This document shows, one piece after another, positions 5,078-8,812 of a DNA stretch of 8,812 nucleotides. Under the pieces are notes generated by a model that was not told the origin of the DNA, ran no database searches, and saw nothing but the letters and a program-made list of their open reading frames with translations. The stretch comes from an uncultured Bacteroidales bacterium (GTDB taxonomy: Bacteria > Bacteroidota > Bacteroidia > Bacteroidales > UBA932), in the NCBI GenBank assembly GCA_946415795.1, contig CAMKTW010000061.1, positions 1 through 8,812 on the forward strand, given 5' to 3'. Position 1 is the stretch's first letter. Every line of letters starts with the position of its first letter. Both the position numbers and the translations under genes were made by a program.

Positions 5078-7888
5078 CTATTCTTCTGTATAAATCTCCA
5101 GGATAAGGTCTCCTGCGGCTATCCGGCGGGCCATATCGCGCACCTGCCGCGGCTTTATGCCACGCACAACCTTCCCGTAGTCGTAGCCATAAGGGATGCC
5201 ATCACGGACATAGTCCAGCATCTGGGCCTGCTGCGAACCAACAGAGCGCAAGATGCGGTCCTGAACCTCATTGTGATGCTTGACCAGATACTTCACGGCG
5301 TGCTCCATCTCCTGGTTCGTGGGACCATCCTCGCACATACGCTCCAGTTCTTCGCTTATATCGGTCAGGACAATATCCTTCATCTCAGGGCGCGTCTGCA
5401 AACTCACGTAGGAGTGGGAAGGGACCGCTTTCTCTTCTGTCACGGCAGTGGAGAACTGCACGCTGTAGGCGGCGCCGTGCTCCTCCCGGATAAGGTCCAG
5501 GTAGCGGGCCGACATTATATAGTCCAGGATATCTATCGTGGCGCGCTCTTTTATGCTGCGGCCACCCTTGAAGTGGCGGCTCCAGCCTATCTTGGCCAGC
5601 GGGGCGGAGACGGGCTCGGATGTATCGGTGATTTCCATCTTACCCTTGGCCACCGGCACGGCAGGCAGATATTTCCCTTTCTTGTAAGGATATTCACCGC
5701 TGAGCGAGGCTATGTAGTTCTCGGTCAGACGCTCGATCTGCTCCCTCGGAAGGTCGCTGCAGATGACCACCTTCATAGTGGAGATATCTCCGTAATAGCG
5801 CTTGTATGCGTCTGCCACGTCGGGCAGGCTGGTGGCCTCCACACTGGCGGAGTCAATCTCCTGCAGCCAGGGATGGTTGCCATAGACTTCCCTGCGGCAG
5901 CGTTCCTCGAACAGTCTGGGCGGATTCTTCTTGTTGCCCAGGGATTTCAGGGTCATCGCTTTATAATTGTCCAGCAGCCGCTCCTCTCCGAAAAAGGGCT
6001 CTGAGATTTGCAGGCTGGCTGCCTTGAAGGCCGCTTCTGCCTTATCGCGGTCGCAGGCCACCTCGATGCGCGCATCCCGGCCGGCTCCGAGCAACATCAG
6101 CTTGACATCGGAAAGCTCGGGATAATTCTTCATATCGGGTTTGATGATGCCACGGAAACCTGCGTTGCGCTTGGCATAGGAGAGCGCAAACCGGGCGGCG
6201 GTCACGCTGTCGGGGTCAAACACCCTGTAGCCGGTGTCAAAGATGCAGGTCATAAAAAGGTGGTCGCTCCTTTTCACCGGGGCCGATTCCTTATAGTAGA
6301 CAGCAGCGCCGTTGGAAAGCTTCCAGACTTCCATATCGGTGCCGCGGAGCCTCTTCTTGGAAACTATCCTGCCGGCAGCGCTTTTGACAGCCAGATCTAT
6401 CTCGGGATACTCCAGGAAAGCCGGCTGGATATCTTCTGCTGCCACATCGGCCACAATCTGCCGCATCTGCTCTTCGGGCGGAGCTATGCCGGCGTCATCC
6501 CTGGAATTGTAACTGTTGGAATATATCTTGCCGCTGGAGCCAAACATCATTTCGGGGTAGGGGGCGATGTCAGCGGCGGTGATGCCGCTCAAAATGCCGC
6601 GGCGCAGATCCCTGTAAGTGGCTGGATTTATCAGCGGAGTCCCCTGCAGAAAGTTGCTGAGGGCCATATTCACCAGTTCGCCGTTCTTGATTTCTCCCCT
6701 CTCCAGCGGAGAGTTCAGATGCAGATGGTCGCTTATGTTCAGTTTGGCAATCTCAAATTCGTCCCGGCTGATGCCGTACTTTATAAGGCGCTGCACTTCC
6801 CGCTCGGTAAAACGGAAGCACTCGGCCAGATTCTCTTTCTTCTTTGGCACGACGGTGATCAAGGAGACATACATATCGGGCCTGTAGGTGTTTGTCACCA
6901 GAGTGGCGTTCTGGGCTGGAGAGGCTTTGGCTTTGCTGCGTTCCTTGAGTCGGTCGGCCATAACCGAAGAGACTATCATCCTGCAAAGCTCATCTTTGAA
7001 ATAGCTTTCGTCGCTATGCAGTTTGTATGGATTGTCCTGCCTGTAAATGGCCTTGAAGGCCTGATAGCGGATTTCCGGGTCGGTCATATCCTCAAATATC
7101 GGCTCCTCGATTGCCGGTGGAATATAAACCCCTTTAGGCTCGGGATTGCCGGTGGCGGGGATATCGCAGAAAAGGCGGCGGATGCGATGCTCCATCTCAT
7201 CCGTATCAAAGTCTCCCACTACTATGATTGCCTGCAGGTCGGGACGATACCATTTGTGGTAGAAGTCCAGGATCTCCTGGCGCTTGAAGCCGTTTATCAC
7301 CTCCAGGGTGCCTATCACGTTACGCTCTGTCTGCTTGGAACCCCGGTATATCAGGTTGGTCTGCTGATTGGCCATACGGGTACGGCTGTTGTCGCCAAGA
7401 CGCCACTCTTCGCTTATCACGCCGCGCTCGTCGTCCAGCGCCTTCTGCTCGCAGCTGATGTCGCACGACCAGTCGCGCAGCACCATCAGCACGCTGTCCA
7501 CAAAGCTGTCGCGCACCAGAGGGACGTTGCTCAGGTTGTAGACCGTCTCAGTCTTGGATGTATAGGCATTCACATTATAGCCAAAACGGACCCCTTCGTC
7601 GGCAAGAAACTCCAGAAGGCGCTTGTCGGGATAGTGCCTGGTGCCGTTGAAGGCCATATGCTCCAGAAAGTGAGCCAGTCCGTTCTGGTTGTCCTCTTCC
7701 TGCAGGGCGCCCACGTTGTGAGCGATGTAGAACTCTGCTGTTCCTGCGGGTATTTCGTTGTGGCACAGATAGTAAGTCAATCCGTTGTCCAGCTTGCCGA
7801 CCTTGAACTCCGGGTCAGGGGCGATGGGTAGGGATAATAGACAGAACGAGCAGAACAGTGCCGCAAGGAACAGGCAGATTCTCTTCAT
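5078..7888 (-). CDS. Exported M16 (pitrilysin/insulinase-type) zinc peptidase
   Basis: The ATG at 7888 gives 936 residues starting MKRICLFLAALFC, a signal peptide ending near LPIA (about residue 23). An upstream TTG at 7894 would add only two residues. The inverted zinc motif HFLEH (73-77) carries ligands H73 and H77 and catalytic E76. E154 in DDERGVISEEWR lies 77 residues further on, where M16 enzymes place the third zinc ligand. The active N-terminal domain (about 28-250) is followed by its M16_C partner, then by a second M16 half (about 520-936) without an HxxEH motif. The second half keeps the IREEHGAAYSV motif (800-810), which helps bind substrate in the family. This is the full-length clamshell architecture of pitrilysin/PqqL enzymes, which degrade peptides inside a closed chamber, here probably in the periplasm. 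It starts 15 bases after the beta-barrel gene, so the two are probably one operon. Confidence 0.94.
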   Translation of the reverse strand: MKRICLFLAALFCSFCLLSLPIAPDPEFKVGKLDNGLTYYLCHNEIPAGTAEFYIAHNVGALQEEDNQNGLAHFLEHMAFNGTRHYPDKRLLEFLADEGVRFGYNVNAYTSKTETVYNLSNVPLVRDSFVDSVLMVLRDWSCDISCEQKALDDERGVISEEWRLGDNSRTRMANQQTNLIYRGSKQTERNVIGTLEVINGFKRQEILDFYHKWYRPDLQAIIVVGDFDTDEMEHRIRRLFCDIPATGNPEPKGVYIPPAIEEPIFEDMTDPEIRYQAFKAIYRQDNPYKLHSDESYFKDELCRMIVSSVMADRLKERSKAKASPAQNATLVTNTYRPDMYVSLITVVPKKKENLAECFRFTEREVQRLIKYGISRDEFEIAKLNISDHLHLNSPLERGEIKNGELVNMALSNFLQGTPLINPATYRDLRRGILSGITAADIAPYPEMMFGSSGKIYSNSYNSRDDAGIAPPEEQMRQIVADVAAEDIQPAFLEYPEIDLAVKSAAGRIVSKKRLRGTDMEVWKLSNGAAVYYKESAPVKRSDHLFMTCIFDTGYRVFDPDSVTAARFALSYAKRNAGFRGIIKPDMKNYPELSDVKLMLLGAGRDARIEVACDRDKAEAAFKAASLQISEPFFGEERLLDNYKAMTLKSLGNKKNPPRLFEERCRREVYGNHPWLQEIDSASVEATSLPDVADAYKRYYGDISTMKVVICSDLPREQIERLTENYIASLSGEYPYKKGKYLPAVPVAKGKMEITDTSEPVSAPLAKIGWSRHFKGGRSIKERATIDILDYIMSARYLDLIREEHGAAYSVQFSTAVTEEKAVPSHSYVSLQTRPEMKDIVLTDISEELERMCEDGPTNQEMEHAVKYLVKHHNEVQDRILRSVGSQQAQMLDYVRDGIPYGYDYGKVVRGIKPRQVRDMARRIAAGDLILEIYTEE

Positions 7889-7903
7889 AATCAATGTAAT
7901 ATA

Positions 7904-8812
7904 TTAAAAGTTGCAGCCGATGGAAATCTGGGCAATGTTGCGGGTGCGGCCCGAAAGGAACTGTGGCGTATATAAAAGTGATGTCAGCTTTTCTGACAGT
8001 TTGATATAGAATTCCATCTTGTCAGAAAAGTTTCTGGCCACTGTGAAAGACAGCCCTCCACCTATACGCGGATCTGTCTCATATTCGTACTGCCGGTCAA
8101 GATAATCGTCGAAACTGCGCAGGCGGGTAGAACTGCCTGGCGCAAAGGAGCCGTCGGCCTTTTTTACGCCACCTCCGGTCTGGAATGCGGCAGAGAGCCC
8201 GGCTATGTAAGACATAGGGCCGGAGGTGAATACCTTCTCGGCAAATATGTCTGCGCGGATGTGGCTGTAAGAATGATCCCTGTAGAAGGGGTAGATTGTG
8301 GTTTTCTGCTTGCGTGAGAAGTAAGAGGCCTTGGCGCCCAGCGTAAAAGACGGTCTCGGGCCGCGTATGCCCATATACCAGCGGTAGTCGAGGCTGGCAT
8401 CGATATCCTTGCGGTCCAGAATATGGTTTTGGCTGGTGTATTCTACGACCGTGTTGCCGCCGGAGGGGGTGTTATACCTGAATTTATTCTCCTCATTACC
8501 CAGTTTGGAATAGGTGAAGTTTGCTGCGACGCGGTGGAGACTGCTTCCGGTATGCAGCAACAGCGAACCCTTGTATGAGGCATCAAAGCCGGCAAACTCG
8601 TAATATACAGGTGTAGTCGTGGACTTTTTGCCGTAGTAGCCGTCACGCTTGCTGTAGGTGAACTCGTTGGAAAACGTGCCAAAGAATACTGCCTGCAGCG
8701 AAGCTCCCAGATAGCGGTTGTCCATCGGGCGGAAATTCGAGGTGGAAACGATGTTGTAGTCGCCGTTGAGCTCTTCCATTGTTCCCCAGAACCCACCTCT
8801 GTCGGTATAGAC
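7904..8812 (-). CDS. Outer-membrane beta-barrel protein (DUF6850-like), 5'-partial
   Basis: The frame is open to the right edge, so the N-terminus lies outside the window and the ATG at 8779 is internal (visible protein 302 residues). The visible part is a run of alternating polar and aromatic strands separated by short turns and charged loops, such as ASLQAVFFGTFSNEFTYSK, SLDYRWYMGI and FTLGAKASYFS. It ends in AQISIGCNF: a last beta strand with terminal phenylalanine, the signal read by the Bam assembly machinery. This makes an outer-membrane barrel nearly certain. The overall style resembles the Bacteroidetes barrels grouped as DUF6850, an assignment from memory that needs a profile search. 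No TonB box or plug domain can be judged, because the N-terminus is missing. It is the upstream gene of the M16 peptidase unit. Its cargo or partner is unknown. Confidence 0.75.
   Translation of the reverse strand, partial: VYTDRGGFWGTMEELNGDYNIVSTSNFRPMDNRYLGASLQAVFFGTFSNEFTYSKRDGYYGKKSTTTPVYYEFAGFDASYKGSLLLHTGSSLHRVAANFTYSKLGNEENKFRYNTPSGGNTVVEYTSQNHILDRKDIDASLDYRWYMGIRGPRPSFTLGAKASYFSRKQKTTIYPFYRDHSYSHIRADIFAEKVFTSGPMSYIAGLSAAFQTGGGVKKADGSFAPGSSTRLRSFDDYLDRQYEYETDPRIGGGLSFTVARNFSDKMEFYIKLSEKLTSLLYTPQFLSGRTRNIAQISIGCNF

Noticed and set aside
6008..7831. A long (607-codon) open frame on the + strand, antisense to the M16 peptidase gene, with a further one at 5054-6004.
   Set aside because: Both mirror the codon pattern of the M16 gene on the opposite strand. 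Their translations are low-complexity mixes rich in His, Val, Gly and Leu with no domain, while the M16 protein has intact motifs throughout.

Overview
The window looks like the chromosome of a Bacteroidales bacterium. The protein families are typical of that order: a gingipain-type C25 peptidase, a HmuY-like lipoprotein, a LolA-like carrier and a Bacteroidetes-style outer-membrane beta-barrel. Start codons lack Shine-Dalgarno sequences. The one clear promoter has the Bacteroidetes -7 motif TAnnTTTG rather than an E. coli-type -10 box. The genus cannot be resolved by eye.

Layout. Positions 1-3413 (+) hold three genes joined by 4-base stop/start overlaps (TTGA at 1711-1714, ATGA at 3066-3069). 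They are a clan CD C25-like cysteine peptidase with C-terminal HEAT-like repeats (5' end outside the window), an exported papain-like cysteine peptidase with an intact Cys-His-Asn triad, and a short lipoprotein matching the N-terminal half of HmuY, the haem-binding lipoprotein. Positions 3414-4274 (+) hold a second unit with its own promoter at 3420-3427: a low-molecular-weight protein tyrosine phosphatase followed by RidA. Positions 4339-8812 (-) hold a convergent block. In its reading order this is an outer-membrane beta-barrel protein (5' end outside the window), a large M16 zinc peptidase, and a periplasmic LolA-like protein.

How the genes may work together. The first cluster couples two different cysteine-peptidase folds to a HmuY-family lipoprotein. 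In Porphyromonas and Prevotella, gingipains or papain-like peptidases degrade haemoproteins and HmuY-type lipoproteins pick up the haem, so a protein- or haem-scavenging cassette is a reasonable hypothesis. However, the HmuY-like protein stops before the region that carries the known haem ligands, so direct haem binding is doubtful. The minus-strand block looks like an envelope unit (barrel, exported metallopeptidase, LolA-like periplasmic protein). The LMW-PTP/RidA pair looks like housekeeping. There are no RNA genes, insertion sequences, CRISPR arrays or large repeats, and no gene-free stretch longer than 90 bases.
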